Shown piece by piece: positions 18,701 through 28,300 of a stretch of 64,000 nt of DNA (its first letter is position 1; each line of letters opens with the position of its first letter). Origin of the DNA: Acanthopleuribacter pedis (GTDB lineage Bacteria; Acidobacteriota; Holophagae; Acanthopleuribacterales; Acanthopleuribacteraceae); contig NZ_JAFREP010000011.1 in assembly GCF_017377855.1 (NCBI RefSeq), positions 62,001-126,000 on the forward strand, given 5' to 3'. Made by a program: the position numbers and the translations under genes. The notes under the pieces are model-generated. The model was not told the DNA's origin, ran no database searches, and worked only from the letters and a program-made list of their open reading frames with translations.

Positions 18701-20332
18701 GGTCATGCCCGCGTGTTGCGCGCCCTGACCGGGGAACAGAAAAGCGACCTGGCCGCCGTATTCGGCACTGTTGGTTTGTTTTTGCGTCAGCAGCTGTTCC
18801 GCGGCGGGGGCGGCCCCGTCCGTTACCACAAAGCGGCGCAGGTCGAAGGCCGTGCGCCCTTGTTGCAGCGTCCACGCCACATCCGCCTCGGCCGCCTCCG
18901 GGTTGGCCTGAAGCCAGGCGGCCAGGCGTTTGCTGTTTTCTGTTAAAGCCGTTTCCGTTTTGGCCGAAACCGGGAAGATTTGCGGGCCCGCCGCCGCGGT
19001 GGCGGACGTGGATTCCGGTGCCTGCTCCAACACCATGTGGGCGTTGGTCCCGCCGATGCCGAAGCTGCTAACGCCCGCGCGGCGCGGGTGCAAGGCTTCG
19101 GGCCAAGCGCGGTTCTCCGTGTTCACGAAAAAGGGGCTGTCGGCAAAGTTGATTTGCGGGTTGGCTTCCTTGAAGTGAAGGGTGGCCGGCATCAGGTTGT
19201 GGTGAACCGTCAGCGCCGCTTTCATCAAACCCGTCACCCCGGCCGCGTTGTCCAGGTGGCCGATGTTGGTTTTCACCGAACCCAGGGCACAGTAACCGGT
19301 GCGGTCGCTGCTCAGGCGGAAGGCTTCGGTCAGCGCCTCAACCTCAATCGGATCGCCCAACTGGGTGCCGGTACCGTGGGCTTCCACGTAACCAATGCTG
19401 TCGGCGCTTACATCCGCGTAGCCGTGGGCCTCCGCGATGACCTCGCTCTGACCCGGCACGCTGGGTGCGGTGTAGCCGATTTTGCCGGCGCCGTCGTTGT
19501 TAATCGCCGATCCTTTGATGACCGCGTAAATCGAATCGCCGTCCGCGAGGGCGTCGTCCAGGCGTTTCAACACCACGATCCCCATGCCCGTACCGAAGAT
19601 CGTCCCCTTGGCGTCGGCGTCGAAGGCGCGACAGCGACCGTCCGGGGAGCTAATCCCGCCTTCCTCGAACCAGTAGCCCGACTTCTCCGGCACGCGCAGT
19701 TTACAACCGCCGGTGAGCACCATGTCGGCCTCGTAGTTGAGCAACGATTTGCAGGCCATGTGGGCCGCGACCAGGGTGGTGGAACAGGCCGTGTCGACGT
19801 TGACACTGGGACCGGTCAGGTTGAGCTTGTAGGAGATCAGCGTGGAGGCAAACCCTTTTTCGTTGGCGATCATGGTGCGGTGCCCACCCAGGGGCAACAT
19901 CACGTCGGGGCGGTTGATCAGGTTCTCCAAAAAGTACTGGGGCAGCCCGACCCCGGCAAAGACGCCGATACGGCCGTCGAAGCGTTCGGGATCGTAAGCG
20001 GCGTCCTGCAGCGCTTGGTAGGCGGTTTCCAACAACAGCCGTTGTTGTGGATCGGTGATTTCCGCCTCGCGTGGGTTAAAGCCGAAGAAGGAGGCGTCGA
20101 ACAGGTCGATGTCGTCCAAGCAGCCGCCCGCTTTCACGTAGTTCGGGTTGGCCACGATTTGTGGATCCATGCCCAGGCCGATCAGTTCCTCGTCGGTGAA
20201 GAAGGTCGTACCTTCGACCCCGTCGACCAGGTTGTCCCAGAACTGGGTGACATTGTCGGCGCCGGGAAACCGCCCGGCCATGCCTACAATGGCGATGCCG
20301 GGAAGTTCTTCGTGTTCAAGTTCGTGCGTCAT
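15767..20332 (-). CDS. Type I PKS module: KS-AT-KR-ACP
   Basis: A 1521-aa cis-AT polyketide module that adds one ketoreduced C2 unit between NRPS modules. The KS has VDTACSTTL (Cys 183), EAHGTGT and NIGHLDNAAG. The AT has GHSIGE (Ser about 625) and a HAFH motif, typical of malonyl-CoA. The KR has the nucleotide motif TGGFGGIG near 1143 and Ser/Tyr/Asn residues (GYAAGN near 1306). There is no DH or ER, so a beta-hydroxyl should remain. If an amino acid precedes it, the result is a statine-like gamma-amino-beta-hydroxy acid. The ACP has GGHSLLATQ (Ser about 1449), and the tail (LEAMLSELEGMDEAELAALLEEES) is acidic, probably for docking. The ATG overlaps the upstream TGA (ATGA), with GGAGG 4 bases before it. 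The upstream protein ends in a dead carrier (see findings), so the donor of the chain to this KS is unclear. Confidence 0.97.
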   Translation of the reverse strand: MTHELEHEELPGIAIVGMAGRFPGADNVTQFWDNLVDGVEGTTFFTDEELIGLGMDPQIVANPNYVKAGGCLDDIDLFDASFFGFNPREAEITDPQQRLLLETAYQALQDAAYDPERFDGRIGVFAGVGLPQYFLENLINRPDVMLPLGGHRTMIANEKGFASTLISYKLNLTGPSVNVDTACSTTLVAAHMACKSLLNYEADMVLTGGCKLRVPEKSGYWFEEGGISSPDGRCRAFDADAKGTIFGTGMGIVVLKRLDDALADGDSIYAVIKGSAINNDGAGKIGYTAPSVPGQSEVIAEAHGYADVSADSIGYVEAHGTGTQLGDPIEVEALTEAFRLSSDRTGYCALGSVKTNIGHLDNAAGVTGLMKAALTVHHNLMPATLHFKEANPQINFADSPFFVNTENRAWPEALHPRRAGVSSFGIGGTNAHMVLEQAPESTSATAAAGPQIFPVSAKTETALTENSKRLAAWLQANPEAAEADVAWTLQQGRTAFDLRRFVVTDGAAPAAEQLLTQKQTNSAEYGGQVAFLFPGQGAQHAGMTADLYQNQAVFREELDRCAELLTPHLGEDIRTLLFPAESEGEAADRINQTAYTQPALFCVGYALAKQWEHCGVTPAAMIGHSIGEYVAACLAGVFSLEDALMLVTERARLMQSQPAGHMIAVPLDAAELQPLLPEGCAIAAENAPKLCVASGDFTAIEKLEANLKAAGHAARALHTSHAFHSAMMDPILEAFRATVAKVTLSAPQQTVISNVSGDVLTAEQACDPDYWVDHLRGTVRFAEGLRCLATMGEHLFLELGPGGSLSTLTKRTLGRGTVAVASCRKPNQTGDDTLFLLNALGTLWCHGVDVNWEALHEGPRRRLHLPTYAFDRQRYWIDAKPPQSKEHKTKATGIKRGGRQPLENWFYEPTWQRHERRRRAATALSAGTNWLIFGNGDELESALSAQLREAGQTAVVVRAGEGYNGDDAAQIQVVPGNAEHLQHLVANLAENNHLPNHIVHLWNHEDQADFAATNQRGLSSLIYLVQALTKQSLPGVVRLGVYGRKLVDVSGDEPADPKKAPLLVAARVISQEHSNISAAAIDLGAADAVADHVANIIREQSSEKRYPTVAYRKRTRWLQTFTRTELPEENKASLLEKGDTYVITGGFGGIGLVTALHLAKTTAANLVLLGRTALPARETWAEVLADENGTAAIKQRIEAVQAMEAAGAAVLPLSADVADAGQMTAAFEAARERFGRIDGVFHGAGLLDKRAFTLVAETTAEGNDAHFRAKVDGLHVINDLVQAFQPRFCLLMSSISTILGGLGYLGYAAGNSTMDTFAQNQSNDPTLWLSIDWDAWSTDAPAGEKAVIDAEQGMAALDLILQAETPPRLVVSTADLDERVSDWILQEAAAGKAVKQETKVEGHARPALATDYAAPRDAIEEGLAAIWQELLGYDRIGIHDHFADLGGHSLLATQLISRIRDQFQVEMPLHELFNTPTIAGQAMVILQRAAGEAGGDELEAMLSELEGMDEAELAALLEEES

Positions 20333-23300
20333 GTTTCCTCCACATGGGTTGCATGGTTCCCCGGAAAGTCCTGGGTTGGTTGTGTTGTGTCTTGTTCTAG
20401 TTGGTCGAGCAGTTGGATCAGCGCGGCCGTGTCGCCGGCGGTCTGTTGGGTTAGCAGCCAGGCGCTGAAGCGGGCGACCGTGGCGTGCGCCAAAACCGTC
20501 TCAACCGGGATTGGGCGTGCAAAGCGTTCGGCCAAACGGCGCGCCAGCAAACGCGCTAGGTCCGGGTGGCCGCCCAGTTCTCCGAAATCGTCGTGCAGGC
20601 CGATCGGTTCCACCGCCAGCACGTCTTGCCAGACTTCGGTGACGTCCATTTCGAGGTGGGTCACCGGTTCGGCGTAGTCGCCGCTCAGGGGCGGCGCTTC
20701 GTCGTCGTTCGGCAAGGCGTCAACGGCGACGAGGTTGTTCCATTGAATCGCCAACGGCAGCGACTGGTTCCATTTGCGTTTGACCGCGTCCAGGTCCAGG
20801 TTGGGATCGGGATGGACCAGGTAGGCGACCAGTTGCGGTTCGCCGCGGCCGTTGACCGTGGTTTGCAGTTGGGCCGATTCGGCGCGACAGTACACGGCGA
20901 GATCGCGTGCCAACCGGTCTGGATCCAACCCGTAACCGCGTACGGCGAGGGGCGCTACCCTCGCCGGGGCGAGGGGGATCACGCCCGCCGCGTAAGGCAA
21001 GGGCCGTTGCGACAAGGGGCGTTGCGGGGATTGCACCAGATCGTCGAGCAGCTTCAGGTAGTGTTGCCACCAGCGCGTCATGGTCGCCGCCGTCCACAGA
21101 TCGGTGCGGTACTCTAGCGAGGCCGTCACCCCGTCCGGCTGTTCGTTGACCGAAAGGGTGAGGTCGAAACGGGCCGCGTCGCGGGGCACGTCCATGCTTT
21201 CCCAGCTTAGGCCGGGTAAGGCGAGCGTGCCGTCCGGCGTGTTTTGCAACACGAACATCACCTGGAAGAGCGGCGTGGTGTCGAGGCGGCGTTCCGGCTG
21301 ATAACGGTCGACCAAGGCCTCAAAGGGCACGTCCTGGTTGGCGAATCCGTCGAGGGTGGTGTTTTTGACCCGAGCCAACCAGGCCGGGAAAGATTCCGCC
21401 ATGTCGACCTTGCCGCGCAACACCAGGGTGTTCACAAACATGCCGATCATGGTTTCCAGCTCGGCGCGGTTACGGCCCGCGCTGGGCGTGCCCACGCACA
21501 GATCCACCGCGCCGCTGAGTTGGTGCAACCACCACTTGAAGGCGCCGAGCAGCACCATAAACAAGGTGGCGTCGTGGTTGCGGGCCAAGCTGCGCAGGGC
21601 CTGGACCAGAGGAGCGGGCAGGCTGAAACGCAGGATGTGACCCGCGTCGGTGAACGCCTTGGGTCGCGAGAAATCGCCGGGGAGGCGGAGGGGTTCGCCC
21701 AGGTCCGCCAGTTGTTGGTGCCAATAGTCGCGCTGCCGGTCAAGGTGGGCCGTGCCCGCCTCGCTCCGTTGCCACCAGGCGAAATCGGCATAGTGCAGCT
21801 TGGCCGGCGCGGGATGAACGGGGTTGGGTTCGAGGCAACGGCGGTAGCCGTCGCTGAGTTCGCGGATCAGCAGGCTGCTCGACCAACCGTCGCAGGCGAT
21901 GTGGTGCAGGGTGACCACCAGCACGTGGTCGTCCGCGCTGTTGCGGATCAGCAGCGCGCGCAGCTGTTGCTCCCCAGCGAGGTCGAAGGCGTGTGTTGTT
22001 TCCCGTTCGACCAGGGCCTGACAGCGTTGTTCCCTCGTTTCGCGATCCTCGGCGCTTAAATCTTCCAGCGGCAGCGCAAAGGGTTGAACCGGGTCGATGA
22101 TTTGTTGGGTGGCCTGTTCGTCGCCGACGAAACGCGTGCGCAGGATCGGATGGCGCGCGATCAGCGTTGCCAGCGCGTCGCGGAGCGCGGCCTGGTTGAG
22201 CTTCCCGCGCAGGCGCAAGGCTGCCGGGATGTTGTAGGCGCTGCTCCCGGGATGACAGGCTTGCAGGAACCACAGCCGTTGTTGCGCGAAGGAAAGCGGG
22301 AGCGGTACTTCGGTCGGCGCCGGGTTCAGCGGTGGGAGCAGGGTTTGCCCGGATTGCTGAAGCTCGGCTACCAGCTCGGCGAGGCGGGCGACGGTTGGTG
22401 CCTCGAACATGTGCCGCACCGACAGCGCCACCGCGAAGTGCTCGCGCGCCTGGGCGATGACCCGCGTTGCCGTCAGCGAATGCCCGCCGCAGTCGAAGAA
22501 GTTGCGGTGAATGTGGCCGTCGAAGCGCGGCAGCAGTTCGCGCCAAATGGCGCACAGGGTTTCCTCGCGCGGGTTGCGCGCCTGCTCGATGTCACCGCCC
22601 GCGAGGGACGGCGCGGGCAAGGCGCGGCGATCCGTTTTGCCATTGGCCGTTGTGGGCAGTTGGTCCAGGCGGACGAAATGGGTCGGCACCATGTAGTGGG
22701 GCAGCCGTTGTACCAAGGTGTCGCGCAAGGATGCTTCGCCCGTGTCGGCCGCGCCGGGCGCGGGGACGAACCAGGCGGTGAGCGCTTCGCCCTGTTCGTG
22801 ACGCCACACATCCACCACCGCGGCGGCGGCGCCTGCATGGGTGAGCAGGGTTTGTTCGATTTCGCCCAGCTCCATGCGGTACCCGCGCAGTTTGATTTGG
22901 TGATCGTTGCGGCCCGCGAAAACCAGCTTGCCGTCCGCGCGGCGCAGGGCGCGGTCGCCGGTGCGGTACATGCGCTCTCCCCGGCTGCTGAACGGGCTGG
23001 GCAGGTAAGCGGCGGCCGTGAGATCGCCGCGGCCGAGGTAACCGCGCGCCAGACAGAGGCCGGCCAGGTACAGGTCGCCGATGGTTCCGTCCGGGACCGG
23101 GTTCAGATCGGCGTCGAGCACGTGGGCCGCGCTGCCGGGAATGTTTTGGCCGATGGGGATCGGGGTTTCGCCAGAGTCGGCGGCGACCCGGTGGGCGCAC
23201 ACCGCGATGCTCGCCTCGGTTGGGCCGTAACTCTGTTCTAGGCGGGCCTGGGGATAGGCCGCGTAAAAGCGGTCACGCATGGCGGGGGTGACCGCCTCGC

Positions 23301-25371
23301 CGCCCGCGACGACCAAATCCAGGCTGGGCAGCGGCCCGCGATCCTCCTGCAGGAAGGCGCTCAGCATCGAGGGCACGAAGTGCAGGACGTTGACCTGGTG
23401 ACGGCGGATGCAGTCGGCCAGCACGGCGGGATCGCGGTGCCCGTCGTGGGGCGCGAGCGCGAGGCCGGCGCCGTGACACAGCGGCCAAAACAGTTCCCAC
23501 AACGCGACATCGAAACTCAGCGGGGTTTTTTGCAGGACCACCGCGTCGGCGTCCAGACCGTAGTGGTGCTGCATCCAGTGGATGCGGTTGGCCAGTCCCG
23601 CGAAGCTGTTGCCGACCAATTTGGGCGTGCCGCTGCTGCCGGAGGTGGCGATCACATAAGCCAGGTTGTCGCCCTGGATCGCGCGGGACCACGTCGGTGC
23701 CTCGCTGGGTTCGAGGTGGTCGAGGTCAAGCAGTGGGACGTCGAGCGCCTTGCAGCGGTCGCGGGTCGGCGCATGGGTCAGACAGAGGTTGGCGCCTGCT
23801 TGAGCCGCCACTTCGGCCAGGCGTTGTGGTGGGTGATCGGGATCCAGCGGCAAAAACGCCGCGCCGCATTGGTGGACGGCCAGCACCGCGATCACCATGC
23901 GCGGCGAACGTTCCAGGCACAAGGCGACGCATTGCTCGGGACCGATGCCGTGGCCGGCGCGCAGGTGCGCCGCGAGTTGACCGGCGGCGCGGTGCAGGTC
24001 GCCGTAGCACAGCGTTTCGTCCTGCCAAAGGAGCACGGTGCGGTTGGGAAAAGCGCGTGCTTGGGCGGCGAAAACCGCGAAGAGATCGTGGTCGCCTGGC
24101 ATGGCTGGGCGTGCCGGCACCTCGTTAACGGGCAGCCGGCGCAGCGCCGCGAGCGGCTGCTCGTCGCCGGCGGCCAACTGTTGCAACAGTTCGCCAAAGC
24201 GCAAGCCGAGCCAAGCCACGTCGTCCGCGTGGTTTTGGTTGCGGTCGAAAGCCAGTTGCAGTTTGAAGCCCTGTGTCGTTTCTGTTGCGACGCACTGCAA
24301 ACTATAGGGTTGTGCATCGCCTTGAACCGCGAGCAGGGACACGCGGATCGGGCCGCTGTCGTGGTCGCGGTTCGGTTCATAACGAAACACAACCGCCTCA
24401 CTTCCTTGGTCGGCGGCATCGTAGCCGTAGCTTTCCGAGCATAACGCCGCGTGTTTCGTCACCAAGCCAACCTGACCGACCCAGTTGTTGAAGCTTTGGT
24501 GCGCGAGCGGTTCGAGATCAAGCGGCAACAGCTGTTCCAACGGGCCAAGCGCGTCCCGTAATTCGTCGAACTTGCGCCCGTCAAAGGTCCACAGCATCCG
24601 TTGCCGCGTGTTGCCGCCGTGGCGCCACAACAGCACCGACCAGGCCGCCAAAAGGGTTTGTTCCGGGTTGCTTTGGTTTTCCAGCCAACCTTGCACGGCC
24701 GCGTCGAGGGTTAGCTCGCATCGGGCCGGCTCGAAGCCTTGCGACGCCGCCAACCCACGCCGCCAGGGCAACCGCGCCGTCTCGGCCGGCTGCTCGCGAA
24801 GCCCGCGCCAATGGTGTTGGGCCGCCGCGTTTTCGGGCGAGACCAACATCTCGGCCAGCCAGTCGGCCAAGTCGACGTACTGGAGCGGGGCCGCCTCCGG
24901 CAAGTTCTCGCCGAGATGGTCACGCAGGTAAAGCGCGATATTGGCGACCGTGGCGCGGTCGGCCACCAAAAACGGCAGCCGCATCAGCACAACAAACCCG
25001 CCCTCGACCAGGTCAACCAGGGTAAAGGTGACCTTTATTTCGCCGTCGTCGGACGAGGTGCGCCAAGTGTCAAAGCACGCGCCGAGGTCGTGCTCGGAAC
25101 ACGCGAGGTTTCCTACCGAAACCAGCGTATCTGCATCGTCGATCACCTGGAGCGGCAGCGCCATGCCGGGAACTTTTTCGAAGCGGGTACGCAAGATTTC
25201 GTGTTCGGCGACAAGGTCTTCCAGGGCCGCGCACAAAGCGTCGCGGTCCACATCGCCGACGAACCGCAACGCGACCTGCAGGTCGCGGCAGGCCGGGTGC
25301 GCACCGGCGGCTCGGTGTCGGTCCCGTTGCCGGGGCGAGAGTTCGTATCCTTGGATTTGGTCGGTGTTCAT
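20329..25371 (-). CDS. NRPS: degenerate C (interface-like)-A-PCP-C-remnant A-inactive PCP
   Basis: I start at ATG 25371 (ATGA overlap with the upstream TGA), giving 1680 aa; an ATG 24 bases earlier lies inside the previous gene. Residues 1-430 look like a C-family domain, but the HHxxxDG site is replaced by LPFLVADRA near 135, so it should not condense. Next are an A domain (pocket D-V-W-H-V-G-S-I-A, substrate not assigned), a PCP GGHSLTATR (Ser about 965) and an intact C domain with HHIACDG near 1157. After it comes only a piece resembling the A-domain C-terminal subdomain (about 1475-1570), lacking the AMP-binding core and the A10 lysine. The final PCP reads GGHPDLARL, with Pro 1603 in place of the phosphopantetheine Ser. 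The last module is therefore broken. The first domain may be an interface domain recruiting a hydroxylase (inference). Confidence 0.93.
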   Translation of the reverse strand: MNTDQIQGYELSPRQRDRHRAAGAHPACRDLQVALRFVGDVDRDALCAALEDLVAEHEILRTRFEKVPGMALPLQVIDDADTLVSVGNLACSEHDLGACFDTWRTSSDDGEIKVTFTLVDLVEGGFVVLMRLPFLVADRATVANIALYLRDHLGENLPEAAPLQYVDLADWLAEMLVSPENAAAQHHWRGLREQPAETARLPWRRGLAASQGFEPARCELTLDAAVQGWLENQSNPEQTLLAAWSVLLWRHGGNTRQRMLWTFDGRKFDELRDALGPLEQLLPLDLEPLAHQSFNNWVGQVGLVTKHAALCSESYGYDAADQGSEAVVFRYEPNRDHDSGPIRVSLLAVQGDAQPYSLQCVATETTQGFKLQLAFDRNQNHADDVAWLGLRFGELLQQLAAGDEQPLAALRRLPVNEVPARPAMPGDHDLFAVFAAQARAFPNRTVLLWQDETLCYGDLHRAAGQLAAHLRAGHGIGPEQCVALCLERSPRMVIAVLAVHQCGAAFLPLDPDHPPQRLAEVAAQAGANLCLTHAPTRDRCKALDVPLLDLDHLEPSEAPTWSRAIQGDNLAYVIATSGSSGTPKLVGNSFAGLANRIHWMQHHYGLDADAVVLQKTPLSFDVALWELFWPLCHGAGLALAPHDGHRDPAVLADCIRRHQVNVLHFVPSMLSAFLQEDRGPLPSLDLVVAGGEAVTPAMRDRFYAAYPQARLEQSYGPTEASIAVCAHRVAADSGETPIPIGQNIPGSAAHVLDADLNPVPDGTIGDLYLAGLCLARGYLGRGDLTAAAYLPSPFSSRGERMYRTGDRALRRADGKLVFAGRNDHQIKLRGYRMELGEIEQTLLTHAGAAAAVVDVWRHEQGEALTAWFVPAPGAADTGEASLRDTLVQRLPHYMVPTHFVRLDQLPTTANGKTDRRALPAPSLAGGDIEQARNPREETLCAIWRELLPRFDGHIHRNFFDCGGHSLTATRVIAQAREHFAVALSVRHMFEAPTVARLAELVAELQQSGQTLLPPLNPAPTEVPLPLSFAQQRLWFLQACHPGSSAYNIPAALRLRGKLNQAALRDALATLIARHPILRTRFVGDEQATQQIIDPVQPFALPLEDLSAEDRETREQRCQALVERETTHAFDLAGEQQLRALLIRNSADDHVLVVTLHHIACDGWSSSLLIRELSDGYRRCLEPNPVHPAPAKLHYADFAWWQRSEAGTAHLDRQRDYWHQQLADLGEPLRLPGDFSRPKAFTDAGHILRFSLPAPLVQALRSLARNHDATLFMVLLGAFKWWLHQLSGAVDLCVGTPSAGRNRAELETMIGMFVNTLVLRGKVDMAESFPAWLARVKNTTLDGFANQDVPFEALVDRYQPERRLDTTPLFQVMFVLQNTPDGTLALPGLSWESMDVPRDAARFDLTLSVNEQPDGVTASLEYRTDLWTAATMTRWWQHYLKLLDDLVQSPQRPLSQRPLPYAAGVIPLAPARVAPLAVRGYGLDPDRLARDLAVYCRAESAQLQTTVNGRGEPQLVAYLVHPDPNLDLDAVKRKWNQSLPLAIQWNNLVAVDALPNDDEAPPLSGDYAEPVTHLEMDVTEVWQDVLAVEPIGLHDDFGELGGHPDLARLLARRLAERFARPIPVETVLAHATVARFSAWLLTQQTAGDTAALIQLLDQLEQDTTQPTQDFPGNHATHVEET
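20337..20341 (-). promoter_or_regulatory. Ribosome binding site of the PKS gene
   Basis: GGAGG on the minus strand, 4 bases before ATG 20332. It lies inside the last codons of the upstream NRPS gene and supports coupled translation. Confidence 0.75.
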
Positions 25372-28300
25372 GGTGAGGGGTTTTCCTGTTCGCATTGTTC
25401 GGCGCTGATCGCCTCGGCCATGCCGACCACAATTTTGCGGTCACCTTGAAAAGGGTTGCGGCCGTGGGCGCAACGCATGTTGTCGAGCACCAGCACATCG
25501 CCCGGCTGCCACGGGAAGGCGCGGGTGTGGGCGTCGAGGGTGGCGCGGATCGCGGTCAGCGCCTCGGCTTCGATGGCGGAACCGTCGCCGTAAAACACGT
25601 TGCGCGGGAATTCGCGTGGGGTCATTTCCGCCAACAGGTCGCGCTGGACCTGTTCCGGCAAAGCCGAGTGGTGGAACAAGTGGGCTTGGTTGAACCACAG
25701 CGGTTCGCCGGTTTGCGGGTGGCGTTGCACCGCGGCGAGGATCTGGCGGGTTTGCAGACGGGAAGCGTCGAGCCAGGTGAAATCAATGCCGTTGGCGCGG
25801 CAGTAGGCGGCCACCGCGTCGCGGTCTTTTGTTTGGAAAGCGTCTTGCCACGAAACCGCCAGGGCGCTGAAGTTGCGCACGTACAGCAGCTTCTTCGCCG
25901 CGAAGCGTTCGCGCACCACCGGATCGAGTTGGTGGTAGACCGCGCGCATGTCGGCAATCGGGGTTTCGCCGCCTTGTTCCGCCGCGGTGATGCAGTGGAA
26001 AAAGACCTTCATCGGCCAGCGGTTGGTGTAGGCGTTTTCGCCGTGAAGCGGGATCATTTGATCGGCGGGATAGTCGGTCGAGGTGTAGATGCGGCCGTGC
26101 AGTTGGCTGCGCGGGGTGGAGCCGAAGGCGTAGTCGGCCGGGCCGGACGGGCACCAGTGTTGAATCAGTTGTTCCAGGTCGGCCTCGCCCGCGATGTTGA
26201 AGCCGCGCAGCAGCAAGGCGCCGTGCTGTTGCAGCTTGGCGTGCAGGCTGTCGCGCTGTGCTTCAATCCAACCGCGGCCGTCGAAGGGTTGGTGGTTGGG
26301 GGTCAGGATCAAGCCGAAGCCGTCCTGGGGAAACAGGGGTTGTTCGCCGACGAGCTGGTCACCGCTGACCCGCACCGCGCGGCGGCGACCGCGAGGCGCG
26401 GCGTTTTGGCGTTCGCCGCCGCGGGGTGTGCGGCGTCCGCGTAGGTTGCGCAGCGAGGCCGCTTTGTGGTCCTCGGCGCGGGCCTGCTTGGCTTGTCGTT
26501 GTTCTTGCAACGGTTGCCACAGCGCCGCCACCTGGGTCGTGGGTTCCGCCAAGGCGTGGGTGATCAAGGCCGCGATTTCCGTCAGCCAGGCTTCGACCGT
26601 TGCGGGACGGAACCAGGCCGCGCGGTAGACCAGGCTGAGTTCGAGGCGGTCGCCTTCGTCGGCGGCGTGTAGGGCCAGCGGGAAACGGGCGTGGACCGTG
26701 TCGACCTCGCGCGGGGTCGCGGTGAGGCCGGGTAAGTCGAGCGCGCCGACCGATGCGTGGTGCATGTTGAATTGGACCTGGGTCAAGGGGTTGCGCCCGG
26801 TGACACGGGGATGGCCCGAGAGTTCCACCAACATCGGAAAAGGTAGGTTTTGGTTTTGGGCGGCCAGGAAGCCGTCGCGTTCGTTGCGGACCAGGTCGAC
26901 CACGTTTTGGTCCGCTTGGACCATCGCACGCAACACCATTTGGTCCACAAAAAAGCCGATCGTGTTTTCAAAGGCGGGGTGGTGGCGGCCCGCGTCGGGG
27001 GCGCCGATTGCGAAATCGGAAACGCCGCAATGGTTGGCCAGCCACACCCGGAACAAGCCCAACAGGGCCGTGAATGGGGTGACCTGGTGCGCGCGGCACA
27101 AGGCGTGGAGCGCCGCGCCGGTTTCGGCGGGTAGGATGTGGCGGCAGGCCGCGCCGCGGGTGTCGGCCGGGTCGACGGTCTCGAAATCGGCGCGGAGTGG
27201 AAGTTCGGCCGCCAAGCCGGTGAGTTTGCGTTGCCAGAACAGGCGGCGTTGGGTGAGCTCGGCACCGCTGAGCAGCCGTTGTTGCCAGGCCGCGAAGTCG
27301 GCATAGTGCAGCGCGGTGGACGGGGCGAGTGCGTCGCCCGCGCGGACGGCGCGGTAGGCCGCCGCCCAATCACGCGCCAAAATGCCGACCGACCAGCCGT
27401 CGAAAACAATGTGGTGGCAGGTAAGCACCAGCACGTGGTGGTCGGGACCGCGGCGCAACAGGCGAGTGCGCAGCAACGGCGCCCGTTCGAGATCAAAGAC
27501 CTGGTTCTTTTCGGCTTGCAAGGCGCGGGTAACAGCCGCTTCGTCCGGCGCGTCCGAGACGGCCAGGTGCAGCATCGGCTCGGCTTCAACCACCTGGCGG
27601 CCGCTGCCGCCGCGACTTTCGAAGCGGGTGCGCAGGGCTTCGTGGTTGCGGAGCACCAGACGTAAGGCGGCTTCGACGTCCTCTGGACGCAAGGCGCCTT
27701 TGAGGTCGAGCGCCAAACAGATGTTGTAAGCCGCTTGCGGGCCTTCCAGTTGGTCGAGGAACCACAGGCGTTGCTGCCCGAAGGAAAGCGGTAAGGGCGC
27801 GTCGCGGTCGACAACGCTGGGTTCCGGCAGGCGGGCCGCGTCGGCCGGGGTCTCGCACAACGCCGCGAGCAAACGCGGGGTCGGCCGTTCGAACAGGTCG
27901 CGAATCTTCAGCGCGGCACCGCTTTCCTCGCGCAGCCGCGCGATCAAACGCGCCGCGAGCAGGGAGTGCCCGCCGCATTCGAAGAAGTTGTCGTTGGGGC
28001 CGACCTGCTCGCGTTCCAATAGGTTTTGGAACAGCGCACACAAACGGGTCTCCCAAACGCTTTGCGGCGCTTCATGATCGTTTTCGCCTGCCGCGGGCAA
28101 GGCGCGGCGGTCCAGTTTCCCACTGGTGGTCAGTGGTAAAGCCTCAAGGACGGTGAGCCGCGCGGGCACCATGTAATCCGGCAGGGTGGTGCGCAAATGG
28201 TCGCGCAGCGCCTCGGGGGAAACGCGGGTTGTTGCGACAAAGGCTTCGAGCGATTGGGTGCCGGCATGGGCGCGGACCACCACGGCGGCGGCGTCGACGT

